DNA of 7,119 bases, from contig DIQC01000016.1 of NCBI GenBank assembly GCA_002426495.1, positions 1 through 7,119 on the forward strand, written 5' to 3'. Below, in pieces: positions 1 through 6,479 of this stretch (within the stretch, counting starts at the first letter, position 1; every line of letters starts with the position of its first letter). The DNA is from Thermacetogenium sp. UBA5472 (GTDB lineage Bacteria; Bacillota; DSM-12270; Thermacetogeniales; Thermacetogeniaceae). The translations under genes were made by a program, and so were the position numbers. The notes below the pieces were generated by a model. It searched no databases and was not told the origin of the DNA. It saw only the letters and a list, made by a program, of their open reading frames with translations.

Positions 1-911
1 ATCAGCAGATGGCCGCATTCTGGGCAGTAGGTATCGGCTTCATCCATCTCCCAGGCGTTGCCGATGTAGACAAAATCAAGTTTACTGCGGGCGATCTCCA
101 GAGCCCTGACCAGCGTTTCTAGAGGGGTAGGAGGCAGATCGAACTGATACTGGGGAAAATAACGTGAAAAGTGCAAAGGTATACCCGGATCCAAAGATGC
201 AATCCAGTCCACAAGTGCGTTGATCTCCTGATCGCTGTCATTCATTCCTGGCACCACCAGAGTGGTGATTTCTACATGACATGACTCCTGTGCCAGTTCC
301 ACGCTCTTGAGTACCGGCTCCAATTTTCCCCCACATGTCTTCCGATAATATTCATCTGTAAAAGCCTTAACATCGATGTTTAGGGCATCAATAAAGGGAA
401 GCAATTCCAAAAGAGGCTCTTGTTGCACAAACCCGTTGGTGACCAGGACATTTTTCAGCCCACGCTGATGAGCCATCTTTGCTGTATCGTAAACAAACTC
501 ATACCAGATCAGCGGTTCGGAATAGGTATAGGCAATGCCGATAGAATCTGTGTCCTTTTGAGCTTCCAGGGCAACCCCCACCAGTGTCTCTGCTGTCACT
601 TCCCTGGTAGCGGGAGAATCCCCATGAGCGATCTCCCAATTCTGACAAAAGCCGCAGCGGAAATTGCAGCCAAAGGTACCCACAGACAAAATATTTCTCC
701 CCGGATAATAATGATAGAGAGGCTTTTTTTCAATGGGGTCCACAGCTAAAGAGGTCACCCTGCTGTAGTTGAGAGTATACAGGATCCCTCCCCTGTTCTG
801 TCGAGCACGGCAGATCCCCAGCTGTTCCGGCTTGATCTTACAGTTGTGGGGACAAAGATGGCACCAAACCAGATCTTCACCCAATTGCTCATAATATCTC
901 GCTTCCTGCAT
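1..911 (-). CDS. amrS: AmmeMemoRadiSam system radical SAM enzyme, C-terminus cut by window edge
   Basis: This frame is open for 303 codons and runs off the left edge; the family is usually about 330-340 residues, so roughly 30 are missing. The radical SAM 4Fe-4S motif is GCNFRCGFC, with Cys82, Cys86 and Cys89. An AYTYSEP segment (128-133) and a VPGMNDS loop (220-226) are typical of the pyruvate-formate-lyase-activase-like branch. Further cysteines lie before the core (17, 20, 24, 34), and a CPEC pair (296, 299) near the end suggests an additional metal site. The ATG at 911 follows AAAGGGGGG, and the gene begins 18 bases after the Memo-AMMECR1 stop, so the two are almost certainly co-transcribed. 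The protein is expected to be a cytosolic enzyme that cleaves S-adenosylmethionine to start radical chemistry. The substrate is not established for this family; modification of or with its AMMECR1/Memo partner is inference. The family call is secure and the function is open. Confidence 0.93.
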   Translation of the reverse strand, partial: MQEARYYEQLGEDLVWCHLCPHNCKIKPEQLGICRARQNRGGILYTLNYSRVTSLAVDPIEKKPLYHYYPGRNILSVGTFGCNFRCGFCQNWEIAHGDSPATREVTAETLVGVALEAQKDTDSIGIAYTYSEPLIWYEFVYDTAKMAHQRGLKNVLVTNGFVQQEPLLELLPFIDALNIDVKAFTDEYYRKTCGGKLEPVLKSVELAQESCHVEITTLVVPGMNDSDQEINALVDWIASLDPGIPLHFSRYFPQYQFDLPPTPLETLVRALEIARSKLDFVYIGNAWEMDEADTYCPECGHLL

Positions 912-929
912 GAGAATCCCCCCTTTAAC

Positions 930-2312
930 CTATTGATATCGAATGACTTCGAAACGGTAGATATCTAACGGTTCACCGGCAAAAATGCCCGCTTTCTGAC
1001 TGGCGATGCTGATCTGCTCATCTACAGAATCGACACCTTCCAGATCGGGAAGCAAGAGTCCGGTACGCTCTCCGCTTTTGCTTTTCACGATAATTCCATA
1101 GCGTTTTGGATCCAGCTCATCCTTGGTATCAACTTTCTCGAACGGGGTTAGGACATCAACAGAAAATACGATATCAGACAGCTCCTCTAGCTGCACAGGC
1201 CAAAAGCGTGGATCCTCTACCCCGGCAGCCACTGCGTTATGAATAATCTCAGAGGCTACATTTTCCTGCACCGGCGCAAATGTCCCTATGCACCCGCGCA
1301 GCTGCCCATCTTTTTTCAGTGAAACAAAAACTCCGGCTCCTTCTTCCATACCTTGTGGAAGGGGATCCGGTGTAGACATAAGCTTACCTGTACTGAGATA
1401 GTGTTCCAGGCTTTCTCGGGCAAGCTGAACATGAGCAGTCTCGGCAATCCCGGTTCCGCCTTTCTCTGTTTGCTCCTCTACCTGCTCCTTTGCCTGATCT
1501 GTGATCCGAAAACTCGCCACCATATAGCCCACACCAAAGGGTCCTTCATAGGAATGGATTCTCGAATCAACCTCATACCCCTTAAGAGCCCCCAGCAGCA
1601 TTGTGATCGGCCGCAGTCCACATTCACCCGCCTCTTCAACCAGATCATCGGAAATGTTTAACAGCTTTTCTGCATCCATTTTCTCCAAAGCATCTTTCAC
1701 CAGCAGGTCAAACTCCTTGCCACGAGGGTTGTAACCTGCAGGTGCTCCGGGGATCAGGCGGTGAGAGAGATCTCCGCTGGCGATGAGGCATATTCGTCGA
1801 GGTGACTTCTCCAGCACCCTCCCCATAGCCTGTCCCAACTCATAAAGCTTTTGCAGAGGCAGAAAACACATCCCAAATGCAGCAAGGGCAGCATCTACAC
1901 CCGCTTCCCTCAGGTAATAGAGGGGCACTGTAATTCCATGATCGAGACTGCCGGAGAGGTATGAATACCACTGATCAATATCGACTCCAAAAACCTCTAC
2001 ATCCTCCTGCTCAGCTGCCGCGGCAATCTGCTGCACCAAATCCAGATCGTTTTTTGCCTGGAATGATATCTCCGGAGCACCGAAATTGCTAAAATCACCA
2101 TAAAGCTCCGGACTTCGTAAATAGACCAGCTGTCTGTTAGTGACAACTCCATGAGGGGTGATAAAAACCACAACATCAGGCTCCTGCTCAGCGATGTAAG
2201 CTGCCCACTCCCGCATCCCAACAACTGTATTCTTTACCTTCTGTAGTTCATCCCCACCCACCTCAGGTATGATAATAGCGGCATGGGGCGATAAACCGGC
2301 ACAGACCAGCAT
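930..2312 (-). CDS. Memo/LigB-like and AMMECR1 fusion protein (AmmeMemoRadiSam proteins B and A)
   Basis: The 460-residue protein has two domains. Residues 1 to about 270 are Memo-like, related to class III extradiol dioxygenases. Candidate metal residues sit in the family's usual places: His10 (SPHAA), His54 (TPHG), His125 (LDHG), His184 (SGDLSH) and Cys231 (ECGLRPI). A charged linker (about 271-292) leads to an AMMECR1 domain (about 293-460) with the hallmark LRGCIG at 338-343 and EDPRFWPV after it. I chose the ATG at 2312 because AAGGTGGTG lies 7 bases upstream and MLVCAGLSPH is the natural start of the Memo fold. The frame stays open to 2420, but those 36 extra residues are basic and match nothing expected of either domain. 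The two domains are separate proteins in many organisms; the fusion means the A, B and S functions here need only two genes. The protein is probably cytosolic. Dioxygenase activity should not be assumed, since Memo proteins are not proven dioxygenases. Confidence 0.92.
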   Translation of the reverse strand: MLVCAGLSPHAAIIIPEVGGDELQKVKNTVVGMREWAAYIAEQEPDVVVFITPHGVVTNRQLVYLRSPELYGDFSNFGAPEISFQAKNDLDLVQQIAAAAEQEDVEVFGVDIDQWYSYLSGSLDHGITVPLYYLREAGVDAALAAFGMCFLPLQKLYELGQAMGRVLEKSPRRICLIASGDLSHRLIPGAPAGYNPRGKEFDLLVKDALEKMDAEKLLNISDDLVEEAGECGLRPITMLLGALKGYEVDSRIHSYEGPFGVGYMVASFRITDQAKEQVEEQTEKGGTGIAETAHVQLARESLEHYLSTGKLMSTPDPLPQGMEEGAGVFVSLKKDGQLRGCIGTFAPVQENVASEIIHNAVAAGVEDPRFWPVQLEELSDIVFSVDVLTPFEKVDTKDELDPKRYGIIVKSKSGERTGLLLPDLEGVDSVDEQISIASQKAGIFAGEPLDIYRFEVIRYQ

Positions 2313-2638
2313 TAAAATGCACCACCTTTTTTGCTCCAGGATTTTATGAATCCTTTTGGAATTTATTCTGTATTTCAGCGAGACGAAATAGAATCCCTTC
2401 TTAGATCTTTTCCCAGTCAAACATAATATATCTTTGCTAAGGTGATTTTAATCTGATGAAGATACTTAACTCAGAGTACGAAACAAGTTTCTACTCTAAG
2501 TAAATGACTAACTTGGCGTAAGTCTCCCGCTCCTCTTATAAGGGAGAGTCCGTCGCCGACTAAGTCATTAGTAAACTATTAACTAAGAGTAACAATACTT
2601 TGTATTGAACTCTTAGTTAATCATTCGCGGTTCTTAGT
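2313..2638. other. 326-base intergenic region between cwlD and the amr pair
   Basis: No gene is supported here. The 155-bp inverted-repeat element at 2466-2620 fills the half nearest cwlD. The remaining 153 bases (2313-2465) are AT-rich and form the presumed leader of the amr pair, ending in its strong ribosome binding site. I see no confident promoter. A minus-strand TATTAT hexamer within 2428-2440 has only a weak TTAAAA partner 17 bases upstream. A TTGACT at 2415-2420 has no -10 element at proper spacing. Read-through from cwlD therefore remains possible. Confidence 0.5.
2466..2620. repeat. 155-bp near-palindromic MITE-like inverted-repeat element
   Basis: The ends form 14-base terminal inverted repeats with two mismatches: TTAACTCAGAGTAC at 2466-2479 against the reverse complement of GAACTCTTAGTTAA at 2607-2620. 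The match continues inward: 2466-2518 aligns with the reverse complement of 2554-2620 in three blocks (15/19, 9/10 and 13/16 identities) separated by gaps. Each half also folds on itself. The left half pairs 2466-2484 with 2487-2503 (bulged). The right half pairs 2578-2590 with 2609-2621 over 13 bp, continuing as CAATAC/GTATTG. The centre (2519-2553) has a third small hairpin. There is no coding capacity and no clear target-site duplication. It could be a non-autonomous transposable element, or a structured RNA region attenuating transcription from cwlD into the amr genes. The symmetry is directly visible; the identity is inferred. Confidence 0.6.
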
Positions 2639-3400
2639 TCAATCATATTCAGGATCTTTAGGAAGAGGGTCACCGGCAAAGTAGCGAACAACACCAGCAT
2701 AGATGCTCCAGGCCAGTTTATTCTGGTGAATGGGCTCACCGAGCAGTGTTTCCTCCTTAGGATTAGATAAAAAACCCACCTCTACAATGGCAGAGGTACA
2801 TTTATGGCCTCTCAAAACAAAGAAGTCCTCTGGCTTGACCCAGCGTCCACTGTCCCCCACAGCTTTGTTCAGTTCCTTTTGCATCAAAGCGGCCAAGCGC
2901 TTACTATCTTTGGAATCGGGATGGTAGAAAACCTGGGGGCCCCAGCACTCGGTAAGAGGGATGCTGTTGACATGGACACTGATAAAGAGATCCGCCTGAT
3001 AGAGTTCCGCCAACTCTGCCCGGGCTGCCAGATCATCCTTATGCTTTACACCTGACGGCGCCTTCCCCTCTTCACTGAGGTCATAATCCCCTTCCCTGGT
3101 CATTACTACTGTTGCCCCTGCTTGTTTTAAATATGTTGACAATCGCTTGGCTATAGCTAGGTTGATGTCCTTTTCCCGGACACCGCTTTTCCCCACACAC
3201 CCGGGATCTATTCCACCATGGCCAGGATCAACGACAATTATTTTACTGGCAACTGTCCAGGAAAGTGCTTCCACAGCCCTGTTCTCCTGACTCGAAGCAT
3301 AATAGGGATAAACAGCAGCCCCCACCAATAGGGCAAGCAACATTGCCAAGATTATTTTTTGCTTAGGGCGAAAAACCTTGAAGATCACGAAACTCCGCAC
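2639..3400 (-). CDS. cwlD: Spore-cortex N-acetylmuramoyl-L-alanine amidase CwlD
   Basis: This is a 253-residue Amidase_3 zinc hydrolase. A short basic N-terminus is followed by one hydrophobic segment (about residues 15-35), then the catalytic domain. The zinc and catalytic residues are present: His61 in VVDPGHGG, Glu76 in REKDINLA, His143 in SVHVN and Glu207 in IVEVGF. The stretches DPGCVGKSG, the EVGFLSNP region and SIYAGVVRYF match CwlD rather than vegetative amidases, and the length is close to the usual 235-245. CwlD removes the stem peptide from N-acetylmuramic acid so that muramic-delta-lactam can be made in spore cortex, which is needed for germination. The GTG start at 3400 is favoured because AAGGGAGGGG lies five bases upstream and the TM segment then falls where expected. 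The frame is open to 3511, but those 37 residues have no family counterpart. It is transcribed ahead of the amr pair but separated from it by the inverted-repeat element. Confidence 0.92.
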   Translation of the reverse strand: MRSFVIFKVFRPKQKIILAMLLALLVGAAVYPYYASSQENRAVEALSWTVASKIIVVDPGHGGIDPGCVGKSGVREKDINLAIAKRLSTYLKQAGATVVMTREGDYDLSEEGKAPSGVKHKDDLAARAELAELYQADLFISVHVNSIPLTECWGPQVFYHPDSKDSKRLAALMQKELNKAVGDSGRWVKPEDFFVLRGHKCTSAIVEVGFLSNPKEETLLGEPIHQNKLAWSIYAGVVRYFAGDPLPKDPEYD

Positions 3401-3429
3401 AACTGCCCCTCCCTTACTCTTCTCCTCAA

Positions 3430-3458
3430 ATAATATGCAAAAGGTTGGACAATTATCC
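3430..3458 (-). promoter_or_regulatory. Possible sigma-E-type promoter of cwlD
   Basis: On the minus strand GGATAAT (3458-3452) and CATATTAT (3437-3430) are 14 bases apart. The mother-cell sigma-E consensus, as I recall it from Bacillus subtilis, is KMATATT, 14 bases, CATACANT; the match is 5 of 7 in each box with exact spacing. The second box ends 29 bases before the cwlD GTG, which would give a short leader. cwlD is sporulation-controlled in B. subtilis, so the placement makes sense, but the match is imperfect. Confidence 0.35.
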
Positions 3459-3590
3459 GCGAGTAAAAAAGACTCTGAGGCACAGAGGGGGGGAAGGTTC
3501 TCCTGTGTCAAAAAGCAAGAAAATCAACCTCTCCCTCACAATTTGATCTTCGACAAAACCCGAGTGGCATATGATACCTTTGTGTGCTAG

Positions 3591-3719
3591 TCAATCCTCG
3601 TCCAACGTCTCAATCAGAAAGCTGACCGGACGGAAACCGTCATTACAGGAGATCATGGCGGACTTTTTGTTTTTCATCCAGCCGTCATAAAAGTCCTCGC
3701 CGCCGTGGGCAAGTGTCAT
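3591..3719 (-). CDS. Unrecognised 42-residue ORF overlapping the FeoB-associated gene by ATGA
   Basis: The frame begins with an ATG sharing the ATGA overlap with the preceding gene's stop and ends in TGA at 3591. Residues are mixed and protein-like: HGGEDFYDGWM near the start, then a lysine patch, SCNDGFRPVSFLIE, and an acidic end (LDED). I do not recognise the family. Codons are GC-rich at the third position, unlike the AT-rich feo genes directly upstream and more like cwlD. No good ribosome binding site precedes it; expression would depend on translational coupling. It could be a small gene, or the surviving C-terminal end of a host gene whose front was lost when the feo block arrived. An in-frame TAA lies 15 bases before the ATG, so it does not extend into the preceding gene. 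Confidence 0.3.
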   Translation of the reverse strand: MTLAHGGEDFYDGWMKNKKSAMISCNDGFRPVSFLIETLDED

Positions 3720-3726
3720 TGCCCAC
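3705..3726 (-). other. Perfect 8-bp GC-rich hairpin at the end of the feo block
   Basis: GTGGGCAA (3705-3712) and TTGCCCAC (3719-3726) are perfect inverted repeats around a six-base loop. In the feo transcript the stem covers the last codons and stop of the FeoB-associated gene and the ATG of the small ORF. The sequence downstream is GC-rich with no immediate U-run (the first is a TTTT 17 bases on), so it is not a standard intrinsic terminator. It might stabilise the mRNA end or block the small ORF's start. Confidence 0.4.
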
Positions 3727-3853
3727 AACTTTTAGCTGAAGCACAATCAGAGCAACTGCCACAGAAGTTTCCTGCTTTCACATTCCTCACTTGTCTAACG
3801 ATTAAATATCCAGTATATCCTGCGATTACCAACCCGATTACAATTGTTGCCAT
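3716..3853 (-). CDS. FeoB-associated cysteine-rich membrane protein
   Basis: This 45-residue protein has a hydrophobic segment (about residues 3-19), a short basic stretch (RQVRNVKAG), and a cysteine cluster with Cys31, Cys34, Cys37 and Cys43 in CGSCSDC...SC. This architecture is that of the small FeoB-associated proteins found next to feoB in Bacillota. They are thought to act like FeoC or as a membrane adaptor for the transporter, but the molecular role is unproven. The ATG at 3853 is preceded by AGAAGGGGG seven bases away. The frame stays open to 3994, but that part is an antisense-like run over the end of feoB and is not credible. The gene lies 53 bases after feoB, so it is probably the last established gene of the feo operon. 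The cysteines could bind iron or sense redox state; that is inference. Confidence 0.88.
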   Translation of the reverse strand: MATIVIGLVIAGYTGYLIVRQVRNVKAGNFCGSCSDCASAKSCGQ

Positions 3854-3906
3854 ATCTATTGCCCCCTTCTGTTCTGTACCATCTATTAATACCTTAACCA
3901 CGATGC

Positions 3907-5979
3907 TTATATAAATAGACTTACTATTTGATAAACTAAAACCGATGCTAGCCATGCAAATACCAGCTGGAACATAAATACGAATGTTGTCCATTTTGCT
4001 GATTTTAGTTCTTGAGCGGTTATGGCCAGTGCTGCAACACAGGGTGTGTAGAATAGTACAAAAATCATCATTGAGTATGCATTTAATGCACCAAAGCCCA
4101 TCGCCCCTAGTGTTTGATGCATTGCGCTAAGCCCTAATGCAGAGTCAATGTTTATGATTCCAAACATGATACCCATACTTGATACCACTACTTCTTTTGC
4201 TGCTAAGCCAGCGATTAAAGAAACACCTATCTGCCAGAATCCAAGTCCTGCTGGTTCAAGTATTGGAACTAAGAAACGTCCAATAATAGCCCCAAAACTT
4301 TGAGACATATCTTCCACGTAGCCTGTTGTCCCAAAACTCAAGATAAACCATAGCACTACGCAAGCCAGGAAGATTATGGTTCCTGCCTTGGACAAATATG
4401 CTTTTACATTTTCCCAAACATAGAGTAAGACACTATACACATTAGGACTTTTATACTCAGGAAGCTCAATTAGTAACTGATTCACTTCTGGTTTTACATC
4501 TGATGCTTTTAATTGATCTGCTTTATTTTCAATCTTCGTTGCTACAAATGCAGTAAAAAGTCCCGCTACTAACCCAATAATATACATTGATAAAGCTGCT
4601 AAAGTTGCATAATTGCCAAAAAACATGCCAGATAATAAAACGTAAACAGGTATTTTTGCACTGCATGACATAAATGGTGTAATAAGTATAGTTTTTCGCC
4701 TATCTCTTTCATTCTCTAAGGTTCGAGTTGCCATAATTGCAGGAACCGTACAACCAAATCCAAGAAGCATTGGGATAAATGCTCTTCCTGATAGGCCAAT
4801 TTTATTCATGACTCCATTCATGACATAAGTTACTCTTGCCATATAGCCACTATCTTCTAAAAATGCTAATGCTAAAAACAAAATCGCAATATTGGGTAGA
4901 AAAGTTAAAATCGTACCAACTCCGGCTATAATTCCATCTGCAATTAAAGATGTCAGGATTGGACCTGCATTCAGTGTTGATAGACCACCTGCTGTCCATA
5001 TACTCAAACTTTCAAGCCAACCTTCAAGTATTCCTTTTATTCCATCACCAAGAGTAAATGTTAAGAAAAACACAAGACCCATAATCCCAAAAAATATGGG
5101 GATTCCCCAAATTCTATGGGTAAGTACACTGTCAAGTTTATCTGTAAACTGTGCCTTTTCTTGTATATTCAAAAGAACTTCTTCAACTAGTCTTTCAATA
5201 AAATCATATTTTTGATTTATAATTTCAGTTTCATAACTTTTATCTACAATACCAGAAACATCAACAGGGCAATTTTCCATTATTTCAGTATCATTCTCTA
5301 GTAGCTTAATAGCATAAAAGCGTGGATTATATATATCAGGGTTATCTTCCCGAAGTCTTTCTGTTACCTTTGTTATTTTATCTTCGATTAAATCACTATA
5401 AACAACCACATGATTACTTTTGGATTTGATTTCTTGATGGTGGGATACTACGTGCATCAGAACATCTAACCCTGTTTTCTTTCTAGCGGAAACCGGAATA
5501 ACCGGAATCCCAAGCACTTCATGCAGACGATGCAAATCAATCTCCATTCCTCTTTCTTCAACAATATCCATCATATTAAGTGCCAAAACTACTGGTTTGC
5601 CAATTTCAATTAGCTGCAATGTCAAATATAGGCTTCTTTCAAGATTAGATGCATCAGCAATATCAACAATCACGTCTACGTCATCACTTAAAATAAACTG
5701 TCGACTTATCTTTTCTTCTATAGAATATGGAGTCAAGCTATAAATACCGGGTAAATCCACTAATTTGTATACATGGTTATGATACTTAAATGCACCCTGT
5801 TTTTTCTCTACAGTTACACCTGGCCAATTAGCAACTTTTAATCTTGTACCAGTATAGGAATTAAAAAGAGTGGTTTTCCCGCTATTTGGATTCCCTATAA
5901 CGCCTACTGTTAATTCCCCAGCTTGGTTGACTTTATTATGTATTACTCCATCACCAGTAGCCTTATTTTTCGCTGTCAA
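3907..5979 (-). CDS. feoB: Ferrous iron transporter FeoB
   Basis: FeoB imports Fe(II) across the cytoplasmic membrane with a cytosolic G domain coupled to a polytopic channel. With the TTG at 5979 the protein has 690 residues, normal for the family. The G motifs are complete: G1 GNPNSGKTT (29-37), G2 in NWPGVTVE, G3 DLPG (75-78), G4 NMMD (135-138) and G5 VSARK (from 163). A helical spacer leads to a membrane region from about 290 to the end. The two Gate repeats are visible: one with GCTVPA (Cys410) followed by the SCSAKIP segment, and one with YTPCVAAL (Cys647). The start is uncertain. The TTG has AAGAGGTGA five bases upstream and overlaps feoA by 17 bases; the frame is also open from a GTG at 6015, which lacks a spaced binding site. 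Its base composition (about one-third GC in sampled stretches) is well below that of cwlD and the amr genes. Confidence 0.96.
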   Translation of the reverse strand: MTAKNKATGDGVIHNKVNQAGELTVGVIGNPNSGKTTLFNSYTGTRLKVANWPGVTVEKKQGAFKYHNHVYKLVDLPGIYSLTPYSIEEKISRQFILSDDVDVIVDIADASNLERSLYLTLQLIEIGKPVVLALNMMDIVEERGMEIDLHRLHEVLGIPVIPVSARKKTGLDVLMHVVSHHQEIKSKSNHVVVYSDLIEDKITKVTERLREDNPDIYNPRFYAIKLLENDTEIMENCPVDVSGIVDKSYETEIINQKYDFIERLVEEVLLNIQEKAQFTDKLDSVLTHRIWGIPIFFGIMGLVFFLTFTLGDGIKGILEGWLESLSIWTAGGLSTLNAGPILTSLIADGIIAGVGTILTFLPNIAILFLALAFLEDSGYMARVTYVMNGVMNKIGLSGRAFIPMLLGFGCTVPAIMATRTLENERDRRKTILITPFMSCSAKIPVYVLLSGMFFGNYATLAALSMYIIGLVAGLFTAFVATKIENKADQLKASDVKPEVNQLLIELPEYKSPNVYSVLLYVWENVKAYLSKAGTIIFLACVVLWFILSFGTTGYVEDMSQSFGAIIGRFLVPILEPAGLGFWQIGVSLIAGLAAKEVVVSSMGIMFGIINIDSALGLSAMHQTLGAMGFGALNAYSMMIFVLFYTPCVAALAITAQELKSAKWTTFVFMFQLVFAWLASVLVYQIVSLFI

Positions 5980-6334
5980 TTGCTTCACCTCTTTTCTTGG
6001 CTTGGCCAACACCACCTCTTTTTCTATTCATGCCACTACCTCTACCGCTACCATCTCTTGGACCCATACCACGACATCTTTTCCTATGTCTCCTATGTCT
6101 TATATCACTTGCGCTCATAGGGCGAACAAAGATACGCTCCGCTAATTCTTTACCTATGGCAAGTCTTGTACCTTTTACGATACAGATAATAGAACCATCT
6201 AAGGCTTCATTAATTTTATGGATCATGGTCCCTTCTATTAAACCCATTGCCTCTAATCTTCGCTTTACTGGCTGTTTAAGCAGTGATTTTTCAACTATGT
6301 ATGCCTTTCCATTTCCGACGCTTTTTAAAGTCAT
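5963..6334 (-). CDS. feoA: Ferrous iron transport protein A with a long basic tail
   Basis: FeoA is a small cytosolic SH3-like partner of FeoB. Residues 1-72 are the usual domain, including KRRLEAMGLIEGT, the IHKINEALDGSI turn and GTRLAIGKELAERIFV. The protein then continues to 123 residues, about 50 beyond a typical FeoA, with a tail rich in Arg, Lys, Gly and His (HRRHRKRCRGMG and NRKRGGVGQAKKRG). The tail looks disordered and polybasic. I favour the ATG at 6334, seven bases after AGAAAGGA; adjacent ATG 6337 and upstream ATG 6352 are alternatives. The gene overlaps feoB, and the near-palindromic operator at 6410-6425 lies upstream. Anion, RNA or G-domain contacts by the tail are speculation. 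Confidence 0.92.
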   Translation of the reverse strand: MTLKSVGNGKAYIVEKSLLKQPVKRRLEAMGLIEGTMIHKINEALDGSIICIVKGTRLAIGKELAERIFVRPMSASDIRHRRHRKRCRGMGPRDGSGRGSGMNRKRGGVGQAKKRGEAIDSEK

Positions 6335-6409
6335 CATGTTATCCTTTCTCATGTCTACCTATTAAACATAGTTGTTATTATGTACATTGGAGGTTCGCAT
6401 ATCTATATT

Positions 6410-6425
6410 GTTAGTCTTGGCTAAC
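6410..6425. promoter_or_regulatory. DtxR-family operator upstream of feoA
   Basis: GTTAGTCTTGGCTAAC differs at two central positions from the perfect palindrome in front of the repressor gene and keeps GTTAG/CTAAC half-sites. It resembles DtxR/IdeR boxes. It directly follows a TAAAAT hexamer (minus strand, 6431-6426) that could be the feoA -10 box; the -35 partner (TAGGGA, 6454-6449) is poor. A repressor bound here would cover the transcription start. Confidence 0.7.
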
Positions 6426-6479
6426 ATTTTAAATAAAAAAATATATTTTCCCTAAAACTATTAACATATAACAAAGCAC

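Noticed and set aside
420..749. Plus-strand ORF of 109 codons
   Set aside because: It is antisense to the clear radical SAM gene, with no recognisable domain.
1353..1661. Plus-strand ORF of 102 codons
   Set aside because: It lies opposite the AMMECR1/Memo fusion and is a shadow frame.
2313..2420. N-terminal extension of the Memo-AMMECR1 fusion to 2420
   Set aside because: The 36 residues are basic and unlike the family start, while ATG 2312 has an excellent ribosome binding site.
2415..2420. TTGACT as a -35 box for the amr genes
   Set aside because: No plausible -10 hexamer lies 16-18 bases downstream.
3465..3507. Possible terminator (CACAG/CTGTG stem then T6 on the minus strand)
   Set aside because: The stem is interrupted, and ten bases separate it from the T-run, so it is not a canonical terminator.
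3401..3511. N-terminal extension of CwlD to 3511
   Set aside because: It would place 37 unrelated residues before the membrane anchor; GTG 3400 has a strong binding site and the expected length.
5997..6365. Plus-strand hydrophobic ORF of 122 codons
   Set aside because: It is antisense to feoA; the hydrophobicity is the complement of the Arg-rich tail codons.
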